From positions 7,812,714-7,876,713 of the forward strand of contig NC_092567.1 of assembly GCF_037975245.1 (NCBI RefSeq): a DNA stretch of 64,000 nt, written 5' to 3'. The notes under the pieces are model-generated. The model was given only the letters and a program-made list of their open reading frames with translations, searched no databases and was not told the origin of the DNA. Made by a program: the position numbers and the translations under genes. Source of the DNA: Apostichopus japonicus. Lineage: Eukaryota > Echinodermata > Holothuroidea > Aspidochirotida > Stichopodidae. Shown one piece after another: positions 36,283 to 47,414 of this stretch (its first letter is position 1; each line of letters starts with the position of its first letter).

Positions 36283-36614
36283 TGTCACCTACAATTGGAA
36301 CATCACTATGCCACCTTACATTACATCTCCGAAATGTACGTTTTCAATCGATACTCCTGTTGTTACGTACAACTGATTTTCATGTTTCGATGTATAATAA
36401 ATTATAATGCAAATGCACATAAATAAAGAAACACCTTGCATGAAATTGCGACTGTTTCTTGAATTACGATCAAGGGTTTGAATTAGCCGCGGGATTGCGC
36501 GATTCCCACAATTTGATTTCAAATCCCGCATGTCTAAAGTTGCCAAGACGGGATTTCCCGTAAAAAAAAAATTCAGCTTTCAACTTGAATTAAACAAACA
36601 TTGCGGCTCTGACC

Positions 36615-36636
36615 GTTTAGCGATACATCGCTAAAC
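36615..36636. other. Perfect 10-bp inverted repeat, 2-base loop
   Basis: GTTTAGCGAT and ATCGCTAAAC are separated by AC. Nearby are several CGGGAT/ATCCCG motifs (36490-36555 and 36690-36722) that may belong to the same unidentified repeat. Confidence 0.5.
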
Positions 36637-36931
36637 TATCGCACTTGGAATAAACGTTTAGTAAAAAGCCAGGATTATATTTGTTTTGATATCCCGTCTA
36701 TAATCCATCTTAACATCCCGTACATTTCCTTGCCAGCATTTCCTTCTATTAACAAATGAATGAAGAATTATAGCTCTTTTGAGAATTCCAATATTTTATG
36801 CATGAACGAACATATACCGTAGCTACAACTATGAGGGGAAATCACTTGCTATGGACTACCAAAGTTAGCTGCTTGATGACAAAGACACGTGCACTCGACA
36901 AACTATGTTTGCGTAAAGTCCCCACAAATCA

Positions 36932-37265
36932 TCGACCACATGGTAGCCTTAAATCACAAAGAGTCAACATGAAAATTTAGCCTAACCATCTGTTTTTTTC
37001 GCTTAAATTGTGTCGCAGTTAGCTGGCACTAACATATTCACCGAATACTTTCGTTATTGCTGAGCACTGTCTTTGACCGCATGGTAGCCAACCACCAGCC
37101 TAAGTCAACATGGAAATCTACCATCTGTTTATTCGCTCAAATTGTAAGGCAGTTAGCTGGAACTAAAATATCCATGGAATAATAACATTATACCTGCTAT
37201 CTTCGACCACATATAGCCTAACACCACACTAATTCAATGGGAACAATCTTGCCATAACCATCGGT
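36932..37265. repeat. Degenerate tandem repeat, about 135 bp unit, three copies
   Basis: Units start at 36932, 37073 and 37203 with T(C/T)GACC(A/G)CATGGTAGCC. They share GTCAACATG(A/G)AAAT, CCATCTGTTT, CGCT(C/T)AAATTGT and GCAGTTAGCTGG. No coding signal. Confidence 0.65.
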
Positions 37266-39488
37266 GTTTTACACAGACACACAAAAAAAGCGTCGCCTTG
37301 TTTACAACTTTCAATTACCTGAAAATCGGCAATTGCTTGGGATGTATGTGCTATGTTTTGAAGAGGTAATATAGTATTGTACGTGCAGTACACAGTTGAT
37401 GTTGTGATGGATTAAAGATTTCAATTTGAATAGTTTTCACCGGTATATTTTTTTCGTCTTCGGTGTTGAGTGACCTAATCTACACAGGGAAAAGAACCAT
37501 TACAATTGGCTAAAACTAGAAATATTAAGCAATTAAAACAGCCATCTACACTAAAAGAAAGTGATCTCAGTAAAATAATCTTCCGTATTCGCGTGTCTTG
37601 ATTAATCAAAACATGAATTCATGAAAGCACTCGCGTAGCAGTGACGCGATCCCCCTCCCCCAGAAAATGAGTACCCGTTTTGTGTGTTTTCAATTCGGGT
37701 ACACGAGTGTTCGGTCGGGTATCCGGGTACCCGACTCAGGCCTAGAATGTTCTTACTCATTAAATAAAAATAATGCTCAAGAGAAAGTTGTCATCCTTCC
37801 CTTGGCTCAAGTAAATTATAATGGATGCAACTATGCTGCAGGCGATAGTCTCTGATGAAAAAGGAATTATCATGGTTATTTAAATTAGATACGTGTTTCT
37901 TGAGTTTAATGGAAATGAGTATTTGTCATATCGTCACCAGTATTGTTACTGAATCATAACCGTAAAACTAGGGACTTGCAGTTAGTTATAGCAGGTGGGT
38001 AGATCTGAACCGGTGAAACGGCCGATTATTTAATAGAGCGCACACTGCAACTATGATATCTTTGTAATATCGGCTGCAATAGTCTAGGCTCGCATTCAAA
38101 TTCCGGAATCAGAAAATGTAAACAAACAGAAACAAAGAGATGTTACAATGGTCTGTCCTATTTCAATACAACAAGTATTGTAATTGTATACAATTGCTGC
38201 TGATATTTCTGTTTAGTTCGTGTTGCAGTTTCTTCACGGCCTTATTGATATTCTGAAGACAAACTACAATACAAACCATGATTTATATTGATATGATCTT
38301 CATTCATATTTGTTTACATGCAAGTGTATGTTTTTTGTATCCATGAACACTTCTGTCGATATTAGACTTGAACGTAGGCTTCTTGAATCTTCTTAGAAGT
38401 TTGGACAGTGTTATTGTTCAATGTTATAATTATGTCATAATAACACAATGCTAGATTATACATAATTTCCTCCTACGTAAAGTACAAGTAGAGAGATTGA
38501 TGAATTTAATCTTAATACAGTTGTAAACAAACATACCTAAGAAAGTGTATTTGGTCTGAATACAGTTGAAAAAAAAAACAAGAAAGTGGCTGGAAACAAG
38601 ACATATAAACCTTCGTTTATATAACTGACATACTCTCAGGACATCGGAAATGGAATCACGTGATAATGACGATGATTTGTCTAGTCCTGTAGCGCCATAA
38701 CTTAACTCAATAAAGTAATTCCAAATACATTTATTTTTTCTATCATCAATATTTAAATTATTAGTTTTCATGGTATTTGACGACGTCACTAATGCGTTGT
38801 AATATAAAGCTAAATATCTTGAAACCGGGATAGCTTTACAAACATCACGAGCAATCAAATGTTTCATTTCTCTGTACAATAACACATCTCTACTAGGATT
38901 CTACCTAAATTTATTATTTCAATTAATTCATAGTAATGTATAAATACATGCAAACCTCTCTATCTCCACCCCTCAACATAATTTCTCAGGCTCGTACACA
39001 GTGTACGCTCTTTCATTGTTCTGTGTTTAAAGGACACATCGAGATTCCCATTGTTAATGGTGGAATGACGTCACAGCTGATGATGTCATTATTGATCAAT
39101 CTCAAAAACATAAGTAGTTAGTGTATACAACACGTTTGTCCGATCAATCAAATGCTTGACTATTTTGGACAGATGTGTATAATAGCTACTAATATATCTC
39201 GTGATAACAGCTTAGAGAGAGATTCGGAGACGATGTAGTCGAAGTCAAAGTCAGTTTGTGCATTATTTAGGATATTCTAAACGGTCGATACTTGGACTTC
39301 ATTTTCTGACACTCTCATAACGTATTCCTGATGTTGATTGTTCTCTGATCCGTTCAACATCTCATGGATTATTATTCTTAATCTCAGCATCGAATACTCG
39401 ACTATCATGATGTGGTTTCTTAATTTAGTCCAAGATTAGTTTCTGTTTGAATAGCAGCATAAGCTTTCATTTAGGATAATTGTATAAT

Positions 39489-39678
39489 TGATCAGATATG
39501 TTAATGAGATGATAACAATACTAACCTGAGTGGTTTTATAACTGAGAGGATAATGGTTGTAAACTAATTAGGTATAAAACCGAGATGATAATGATAGTAA
39601 ACTGATCGGTAATCGTACTGAGATATAAGGATTGTAAACTGATCAGCTATATTACTGATATGATAATGATAGTAAACC
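39489..39678. repeat. Minisatellite, about 38 bp unit, five copies
   Basis: Consensus GATCAGGTATANTACTGAG followed by ATGATAATGATAGTAAACT, diverged between copies. It ends about 190 bp upstream of exon c. Confidence 0.65.
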
Positions 39679-39870
39679 AAATAATATCAAAATTAAGGAA
39701 TCAACTAGATTGATTACTCAGCTGATATGAAGGTATCATCGGGTGCCAACATAAATCAGTTGAATATAACGTCTATTACTTCATTCCACCCACCCCCACC
39801 CCTCCCCCCCCAAAAAAGAGATTACAATTGCAGATGTGTTTTAATCAATTCCGTTTATTTTATTCATCAG

Positions 39871-39929
39871 TATGGAACTATAAGTATCATGATTCTCGTC
39901 GCCTGAACCTACAGACCGGTCGATGGCAG
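39871..39929 (+). CDS. LRR gene, exon c
   Basis: TTTTATTCATCAG precedes 59 bp that start TA, completing the codon opened by the single G of exon b (GTA, valine). The exon runs open as WNYKYHDSRRLNLQTGRWQ to CAG before GTAAGA (phase 0). The other two frames contain stops within the exon, so the only readable frame is the one demanded by the upstream phase. The peptide is polar and aromatic with a basic SRR; family not recognised. Confidence 0.6.
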
Positions 39930-40377
39930 GTAAGATATTATGCACCTTTCTTACAGCTATTGCTCATAATGCATTCTGGTCAGCTTATTTGAGCTAAGCT
40001 GCTCTCTCTATTACTTTACCAGTACATATAAAATCAATATTATGATAACGAAATCGGTGAAATACAGTTAATAAATGGTAGCATTAGAATTATAATTAGA
40101 TAAACAGAAAAGAACTTAAAACAACATAAATTTACAGATATCTTCTTGCTCCTGTTCTCAAACGTGGTCAGATTTCTTATATGAATGTTGTCGTTTATAA
40201 CTGAATGCCACCCCGTGTGTCCCTTAGTGGCTTGCAGAAACGAGACACACATGCTAAGTTTTCATTTAATCAGGATTGTGTTAATATTTTGCTAACATGG
40301 AAGAAAAAAAGACTTCATCAGAAAATAGTGAATATTTATGAATATTTATCTACTATATTTACTGAAACGATAACACA

Positions 40378-41460
40378 ATTAAGTCTTGCTAATAAATTAA
40401 CTTTGTTCCTTAAAAAAGTGTTAGGGTATTTGAATTATCAATTGCTTAAAGTATTATTTATCCATAATAGTGTTTATTAGTGACATTGAAACCAATAAAC
40501 TCTGGTATATTATTCTGAATGGTAATGCTTGCTATGATCTTGGTCATTTGTGTATATGAAGGGAGGAAAAGCTATTTTAATTACTGACATTTCAAGGACT
40601 CCGATCCAATACTCTTTTTTTTGGGGGGGGGGGTGGGTGGGTGGAGGCTGGGGAAGGGGGTTATTATTATATTCGTGTAAAATGGGAATAAATTAAAAAC
40701 ATATTAAACTCTGTAGTATACTGTGTAGCTCTATACTAACCCGTTTCGTTGTTCTGTTGTACGGATAACATGATAACCGACACATATGTAATCACTTATA
40801 TGAATATAAGATATATTCGTATTATTTCCCGCATGTTTGTAACAGACACAAATATAAATACATTCGACGGTTTCGAAGATGTCAGGATTCGAAAGGGGGG
40901 GGGGGGGTTGTGAGGGGGTTGTGGGGGGTTAGAGTGGAGTTGTTCCAACTCGGTTACTGATAATGTCTTTTAATATTTATAATTTGTCGTCGGCCAATTG
41001 TTTATGTATCTTGATAATTATCTTCAATTGTTAAAGATATTATATTGCAACACTCGGAGCATATCATTAGTGTCTAGCATAAGGTGGAGTATTGAGGGCG
41101 CCAAATAATACAGGAACAGATTGACATTTGGACAGGTTTGCTACATATTGTACAATCGTTTTTGACACATGCCGTTTTATTAATGTTCGAGGTTGTGAAT
41201 TTGCATCCAATAAACCTCACGTTTATTCTGAGATGAAACCATAGAATGTTAAAAATCATATTGAACAGGTCTGTTCTTGTAATTTCTGTGTAATTGTTCA
41301 TCATAACACATAACAACAGTCCTAACAGTCCGTTTAACTGACCATGTATCTTACTGTAGCAGCTCTCTGGTTTTAACTGGTCATGTTTAGGTTTTTAGTT
41401 GTTTCTGATGGTGCAGGAGACGTGGGTCTTCCATACATCATTAAAACACTAACATATATT
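40378..41460. repeat. Intronic duplication, uninterrupted copy
   Basis: Matches 42100-42191 plus 45814-46255 plus 47415 to about 48330. Landmarks are TCTTGCTAATAAATTAACT, AATAAACTCT...CTGAATGGTAATGCTTG, CTAACCCGTTTCGTTGTT, TTGATAATTATCTTCAA and GAGGGCGCCAAATAATACAG. It contains ATCCATAATAGTG and ATACATTCGACGG where the other copy carries transposons, so it preserves both pre-insertion sites. Confidence 0.8.
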
Positions 41461-43600
41461 ACTTAAAATTGTTGGTCTTGATTCAAGTAATTACTAATCA
41501 AATTAAATTTAACCATTTATATGGTACTTTGCGAATTGCTCAAATGCACAGGATGATGGTGAAAATTTGGTAGTTATTAATAGCAACATATATATGGAAA
41601 ATTTGACTGTAAAAACATATTTCAAGTTGATTTCTATACTGTCTTGGTGTTTAACTCAAATAATGTTGAGAATTTAGTCAATGCGTAAACGTTTTAATAA
41701 TATTAAATAAAGCTGCATGCTACGTAATAGGTTATAACGTAGACCAATCCATATAATAATCACACATAACTGGATATCCCTGCAACTAATTAAGAGATCT
41801 AAATATGTTGTTTGAATCGCATGACTGCTACTTATACTAGTGAGGTATTTATCGTTTAATTAGATTCAGACAATAGTTTGTCCCACAAAATTATTGTCAT
41901 TTTTTATTTGTTTGTTTCCAAACCTTTAATATCTCTGCCTACTCTCATCGTTCCTGGTGTGATTTTTGTGAAATAAAGTAACATTATGTTTTCAAAGTCC
42001 TTATCTTTCCTTTTACGGTCAAGTTTGTTACCAGCAGATTGTAGCAAAAACAACACAATATACAGAACTTTAAAATATCTATTATGGTATTCTTCCTTGT
42101 GAATTAAATCTTGCTAATAAATTAACTGTGTTGCTTAGAAAGCTCTAGGGGATTTGAAGGATCACTTGCTTAAATTATTATTTATCCAGATCAGGGGCGT
42201 CAATCCGATTTGAAACGTGGGGGGGACGGAATCGATTTTAGTATTCCGGCCGTAAGTACTGTCTAAGCGGAGCGCCACCATCGGTTGGCGCGCAGCGTAC
42301 AAGAAAATTTTTCTTCTGGCAGACCCCTCAGATTGCAGGAAACGGCACTTCCCGTGCATTATGGCAGAAAGCAACACCCCTAAAATTGATTAAAATTTCC
42401 GGCAATTTTTTATTTTGGGAAATATTCTCGAAGGAAGTGATCGCCATTTATTCCTAAGTTTACCAATTCCTCGTCTCCCAGAAGCGCCCAACATTTAAGA
42501 TATCGAAACATTTTCGTGTTGGCTGATCCATGATCACCGCCCATCAAGGGCGGCGGAAGCACTTTTAATCTGGGGGGGGGGCACCGACATCAAAGGGCAC
42601 TTTGCAGCAATTCGATTGGACTGATGCAGCCTTATATTTAGTACCCTTTACAACTCTTATTGTATTATCTTATTTGTGTACACACATCACTCCATCAACG
42701 CCCCCCCCCCCCCCTCTGAAGGAAAATATGCATACTAGCACTGCAATATCCAATGTGCAAATTGGGAAACAAGGAACAAGTTTTCTTTTGAGACAAAATG
42801 AGGCGAAATCATGCTAATTGCTAATGTAGGAATCTTCCGAATTAGAGTTTATTTCTTGTTAATATCTTAACAAATTTGTTTCATTCGAAATAGCTTTGAT
42901 TTTGACCCACCGAAATTCACTAAGAGTCAGAGGCGCTAGCCAGGAGTTTCAAAGTTGTATGTACGACTATCTGAGCGGAGCGCCACCATCGGTTGGCGCA
43001 GAGCGTAGTAGAAAATTTTTGGTTTTACAAACCCCTCAGATGGCCGGAAAAAGGCCCTTCCCGAGTGTTCATTCTGGTTCCCTGGCCTCTTGCTAACTTG
43101 AGACACCTCAATTTTAAGTAGAAAATGGGCACATTGTTAACCTGGGGAAAAGTGGGGGCACGTGCCCCCTGTGCCCCCGGTTCCGCCGCCCTTGCCGCCC
43201 ATGTCCGTGAGAAGTGGTGACTGGGTGAAGAAAAAGCCATGCCGTTTGAAAACATGGGCAGAAAAAGTGAAAGTAGCGAAACCTAAGGTAAAACGCTCGA
43301 TAACGAAGTGATTATTTTCCAGGTTAATTGAGACTGTATCAAACGCGAGCTTAGGAAAAACATATTCAAAGGTAATGGCATTACTAATCCCGATATGTCG
43401 TCTTTGAAGTGTGTGGAAAATCCGCAACGACCATCAAAGAGCAATTGAAAATTTATTCTACTTTTCGATTTCGAAAACATTTTTTTTTTTAAATTATGAC
43501 AAAATTTTATGATACCTTTGATTTTTTGGGGGGCCTGTGCCCCCCGGGCCCCAATGGGCACGACGCCACTGACCCCAGGGCCTCAGATATAGGCCCATTG

Positions 43601-43960
43601 CAGGGGTGGGCAACCTTTTGAATGAATGGGCCAGATTTTAGGAGTGAAAGATTGACAGGGCCGCACCTAACCAAAGGCCTGCTGCTGATTTCAAACCTTT
43701 GATTCCGAGGACGTTCAAGCAATAGGTGTGTGTACTTAATCTGTATTTACAAAACCAATATGTCAGTACAGTCCTGTTGATAATTAATGGTGATAATAGA
43801 CCAACCTGACAGCATCATAAGTGCAGATAAATTCTAAGTAGCTAGCTCGTTTTTGGTGATGATGCAAAATAGATTGATGTTTTTTTTTTTTTGAGACATC
43901 TCACTGGCTGCAAAAAAATCACTGGCGGGCCGCATGTGGCCCGCAGGTTGCCCACCCCTG
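43601..43960. mobile_element. hAT-Charlie-like MITE
   Basis: Starts CAGGGGTGGGCAACCTTTT and ends GGTTGCCCACCCCTG, a 15-bp perfect terminal inverted repeat. The subterminal GGCGGGCCGCATGTGGCCCGC-type sequence is characteristic of hAT-Charlie MITEs known from many animals. Flanking octamers GCCCATTG and GTCTATAG agree at only five of eight positions, so the duplication has decayed or the insertion is old. It is nested in the 3.6 kb hAT element. The frames crossing it are not genes. Confidence 0.75.
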
Positions 43961-44468
43961 GTCTATAGGAACGATGTCCCAAAATTTCCCAGGACATATA
44001 GGCGAAGGAAGCTATCCGCCGCGACTGCATGTGAGTTTCTCGACTTTCTGTCCTGGGAGTCATACCACAAAATGGTGCATTTTTCTCATACGCCATTATT
44101 AATAATTTAAATAACTAACAAATAAGGCACAGCCCATATCCGAGTTCGTATAGCGAGCTTAGCGCAAATTGGCGCCAGCATGTTAAACCAGGTTGCTAGG
44201 TCTACGAGAATACATTTACATGAAATTTGAAAACAAGGATAGCAAGACAAACAACTTTTATTATGTTTTCAGGACCTGACACATGCGCATGTATCGTCAG
44301 ACTTAGAATAGGTCCCATGTGAGTGGTGGCTAAAGTGATGAAGGCATGAAAATAAATCAGTGGTTGTTCGTTGGAGTCCTGAAGCAAGTTACCTCGGTTG
44401 CTTGGTGGATTTGCATCTGGTTATCGGGTGAATTCTGGTCGGAGCGTACTATGTAACCACCATGTACC

Positions 44469-45314
44469 CAGGGACGTAGCTAAGGCCTGATGATTGGGGG
44501 GGGGGGGTGTAGTGGCTGAAAATCGGTTTTGAAGCCAGAAAATTCCAACTGCTGCTTTGTACCCCCACCCTCCCGCTACTCGTCAACGATACGGTCAGTC
44601 AGAAAACCCAATCTTTCGCGACTGCACTTCTGTTACGAACTTGTTGCGATACATTTGTACCCACTGGCACTCATTTCAAAAACTTATTGCCCCCCCCCCA
44701 CCCCAACCAAATATTTTTGTGAAATTCGGGCAATATGCTGATAGCTTTTTTGATAATTTGCAACGTGTTTTTCAGTGGTTATACTGATATTATTATTACC
44801 CAACAATTATCACCAATACGGAAGGGTAATAAGACGGAAAATGATTGTATGCTATTTTGCATGCGATGTAAAAACCGATGCATGCCTGTATGATATGCAC
44901 ATGATGATGTGTGATGCCCGCGTAGCGCGCGAAAAATTTTGGCTATATTTTTCGGGCAAGTCGTTACAACCCCCCCCCCCCCCCCCCACAAAACAAATTG
45001 GGCTCCTACGCCTTTGACGGTAGTTCTATTAGGCATTTTTTTGTAGTATTCAAAATCATAAGAAGTTTTGTACGGTGGAGTATAAGAACCGCGAGAAACA
45101 ATTTCCCAAAGTGGCAAGGAAAACGTGGTAAATATGACAGGTTAAAGGTCAATTTTGACCGAAATTTTTAAAAATTTTTACATGAAAAGGCCTAGATAAA
45201 CTAGAGTGCGACAGTCGGAAATTCCGACTGTCGCACTCCAATTTTCCAACTAGCGTCAGTTTTACCATGGCTTGGGGGTGAGACACACCCACACCCCCTC
45301 TAACGACGTCCCTG
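44469..45314. mobile_element. Possible nested element with CAGGGACGT ends
   Basis: The left end CAGGGACGTAGCTAAGG and the complement of the right end, CAGGGACGTCGTTAGAGG, are similar inverted repeats. The right end abuts the truncated transposase frame exactly, after codon 106. Flanking octamers CATGTACC and CTCGGTGA do not match, so insertion followed by rearrangement, or a different left boundary, is possible. It contains an 18-base C-run (44970-44987) and the palindrome at 45204-45238. Confidence 0.5.
45204..45238. other. 35-bp near-perfect palindrome
   Basis: GAGTGCGACAGTCGGAA is followed by one base and then its exact complement TTCCGACTGTCGCACTC: 17-bp arms with a single central A. It is by far the longest exact hairpin I found in the window. 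It lies inside the possible nested element at 44469-45314. Confidence 0.85.
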
Positions 45315-45633
45315 CTCGGTGAATATGGAACACGATCACATGGTTCAGCCTCTGTTGAGTCATGGTGCTCCGTAGCCTTGTCTTCAAACGCCTCAAAGCA
45401 CTCTCGGCTTCCGTCGAACTGGCGGAGGAGACGAGGAGCAATCGCAAGAGAGCTTCGACTTCACCAAACATAGCCCGTACCACTGGATTCATCGACTTGA
45501 ATATTTGTCTATACCCTTCAACCGACGACGAATGGAACTGGCCTCGAAATAAAGGCAGACTAAGCTTAACATTGTTGGAGAGCTCAGGGTACCAACTCAC
45601 GAGATCTGGGTGGAATTCTCCATTCAGCAACAT
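45262..45633 (-). pseudogene. hAT transposase C-terminal dimerisation domain, truncated
   Basis: A minus-strand frame of 123 codons. Residues about 50-106 match the hAT C-terminal dimerisation domain: a hydrophobic helix (FGEVEALLRLLLVSSAS), the S/TEAESALRRLKTRLRSTM segment equivalent to the family's ERxFSxLkxIKtxLRssM, and QQRLNHVIVFHIHR. This domain dimerises the transposase and closes the catalytic core in hAT enzymes. From codon 107 the frame reads into the terminal repeat of another element (CAGGGACGT from 45314), so the last 17 residues are foreign. The DNA-binding and DDE portions are missing: only about 170 bp lie between the frame's start and the host element's end. The fragment is non-functional alone and marks 42192-45805 as a formerly autonomous hAT. 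Confidence 0.8.
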
Positions 45634-46255
45634 TGAGTGATATTCGAGGATATGAATCCTAAGATGTGTAAGCCGTAACCAAATAGAGCCACGACACTAC
45701 TCTTTTTCCAAATGTGTGGGGGGGGACATTTGATATTGTTTCCCCCATCCATCGAAATGTGGGGGGGGACGTGTCCCCCCGTCCCCCCCTGGATTGACGC
45801 CCATGATCCAGATTAGTGTATACGTCACTGACATAAGTGTGTGAGTCCATGCAGGCCTATAGATATAATGAAAGGACGGGTCTGGTTTTTATTTGAAACT
45901 AATAAACTCTAATATATTCTTCTGAATGGTAATGCTTGTCATGGCCATTTGTATATATGAAGGGAAGAGGAGCTATTTTTATTAATGACATTTCAAGGGT
46001 TCCGATCTAATACTCTTCTTTTTCTTCCTTTTTTCTTGGGGTGGAAAATCGTATTTGTGTAAAATGTGAATAAATTAGAAAACAGAAAGGAACTCTGCAT
46101 TATATATTTGTAGCTCTACTAACCCGCTTCGTTGTTATCTTGTACGGATACCATGGTAACTAAAATATATGCACTCACTTGATAAAATATTAATATAAGA
46201 CAAATATTCGTATTATTTCCCTCGTGTTTTGAACAGACACCAAAATACATACATT

Positions 46256-47414
46256 CAGGCGCGGCGGAACGGGAAAATTATTGGGGGGGGGGGGGCTAAT
46301 GTGTGGAGACTATCTTAGCGGAGCGCCACCATCGGTTGGCGCGGAGCGTACAAGAAAATTTGGGGATTTTCAAACCCCCACAGATGGCCGGAAACGGCAC
46401 TTCCCGAGTGTTTTATGCTGCGAATATCTAGCCCTAAAACATGGGTCTCAAGCCTGCAATTTCTCAGATTGCACGTAAAAATCTGTAAAAACATTGTAAT
46501 TTGTATATTCGATGGTGTTTTAAGAGAGTAGCTGTTACTCGACATGTACTCACAAAGACGTTTTTGAGTGTAGTAAATTACTCCTTGCAATTAAATGCAA
46601 TAATTACAGGGGCGTTTGAAGCTATTTTTGATTGGTACGGCGGAACAAAGTGTGGCCAACTATCATAATTATCGGGGGACGTTTGATAGGTCAAACGACG
46701 CTACACGCCACCATGGTTGGCGCGTTGCGTAATGGAGAAAATTTTGAAATTATGCCTCCCAGATTGCAGGAAATGGCACTTCCCGAGCTTGAAAACAAGA
46801 CCCCTGCCATGCCAGAGTAGTCACATTTAGCCTACTTGCCGTCATCATTATTGAAAATTATTGAAACATATACCTCCGATTTTACCGGCTCCGACGCCCC
46901 TGAATGACATAAATGTCATAAGAAAGAACAGAAAGCATTTCTTAATGTTAACAAATAGGTAATTCCAAAACCATGTGAAGTTGCTAACAAATTTTCTATG
47001 ACCTAGCAACTGTCATGAATGGATGTACCCTATACAGTACAGGTGAAATGCTAATATTGTGTTTTTGTTCGTTTAATAATTGATTGCGTTTAAACATAAA
47101 GCCATGTTCCACGCCTTGCGTGTACTCGTAGTGTAAACGCAAATTTTGATGAGTGTAGCGCTTAGCTTCTTACCCTCTTATTTTAAACACTAATATTCGA
47201 TGAGGCATGATACAGACAATCAATTATCATATCTAATTATTACACCTATATAGTATAGGTGTGCATCGGTCAGATCGACAAGTATGCATTACAAAATGGG
47301 CAGATGCACGTTTCGGAGCCTTGGTAAATATTTGGGGGGGCTTATCATGCTTTGCCCCCCAACTTTTTCATTGGGGGCTGACTCCCCCCAAGCCCCCCGG
47401 TTCCGCCGCCACTG
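46256..47414. mobile_element. hAT-like MITE, 1.16 kb, perfect TSD CATACATT and preserved empty site
   Basis: The left end CAGGCGCGGCGGAACGGG and the complement of the right end, CAGTGGCGGCGGAACCGG, pair as TIR. CATACATT flanks it (46248-46255 and 47415-47422). The paralogous duplicate at about 40858-40870 reads AAATACATTCGACGG with no insertion. Inside is a core module (46310-46420, minus) and another CAGGGGCG...CGCCCCTG unit at 46607-46902 with a divergent core. Flanks of that inner unit (AATAATTA and AATGACAT) are only half identical. No transposase is recognised. Confidence 0.85.
46607..46902. mobile_element. Probable nested MITE inside the 1.16 kb element
   Basis: Left CAGGGGCGTTTGAAGC and the complement of the right end, CAGGGGCGTCGGAGCCGG, share CAGGGGCGT. 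It holds a diverged core copy (CGCCACCATGGTTGGCGCG). There is no clean target duplication. Confidence 0.45.

Larger units (their letters stand above)
33357..39870 (+). other. Intron 2 of the LRR gene (6.5 kb)
   Basis: Bounded by GTATTG and TATTCATCAG. It carries the fold-back repeat at 35886-36282, a three-unit repeat at 36932-37265 and a minisatellite at 39489-39678. A G-run lies at 35682-35694. No additional exon was recognised; a 144-codon minus-strand frame at 38451-38885 is AT-rich and without motif. Confidence 0.55.
42192..45805. mobile_element. hAT transposon, 3.6 kb, perfect TSD ATCCAGAT, with nested MITEs
   Basis: The left end CAGGGGCGTCAATCC and the complement of the right end, CATGGGCGTCAATCC, form the TIR. 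ATCCAGAT flanks it at 42184-42191 and 45806-45813. The minus strand carries a fragment of hAT transposase near the right end (45633-45316), which is oriented so that its 5' part should lie toward 45805. Only about 170 bp remain there, so most of the transposase is deleted. Nested inside are a Charlie-like MITE (43601-43960), a possible element at 44469-45314, two core modules (42250-42360 and 42968-43068, minus) and a segment ending GACGCCACTG at 43571. The element is non-autonomous now. Confidence 0.85.

Noticed and set aside
38451-38885. 144-codon minus-strand open frame in intron 2
   Set aside because: No recognisable domain, AT-driven composition, no fitting splice sites and no sign of a promoter or poly(A) signal. 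Long for chance but unsupported.
42928-43571. Separate MITE with CAGAGGCGCTAGCC left end and CGCCACTG right end
   Set aside because: The flanking octamers CTAAGAGT and ACCCCAGG do not match and the inner order of blocks is unclear, so I left it within the larger hAT element.
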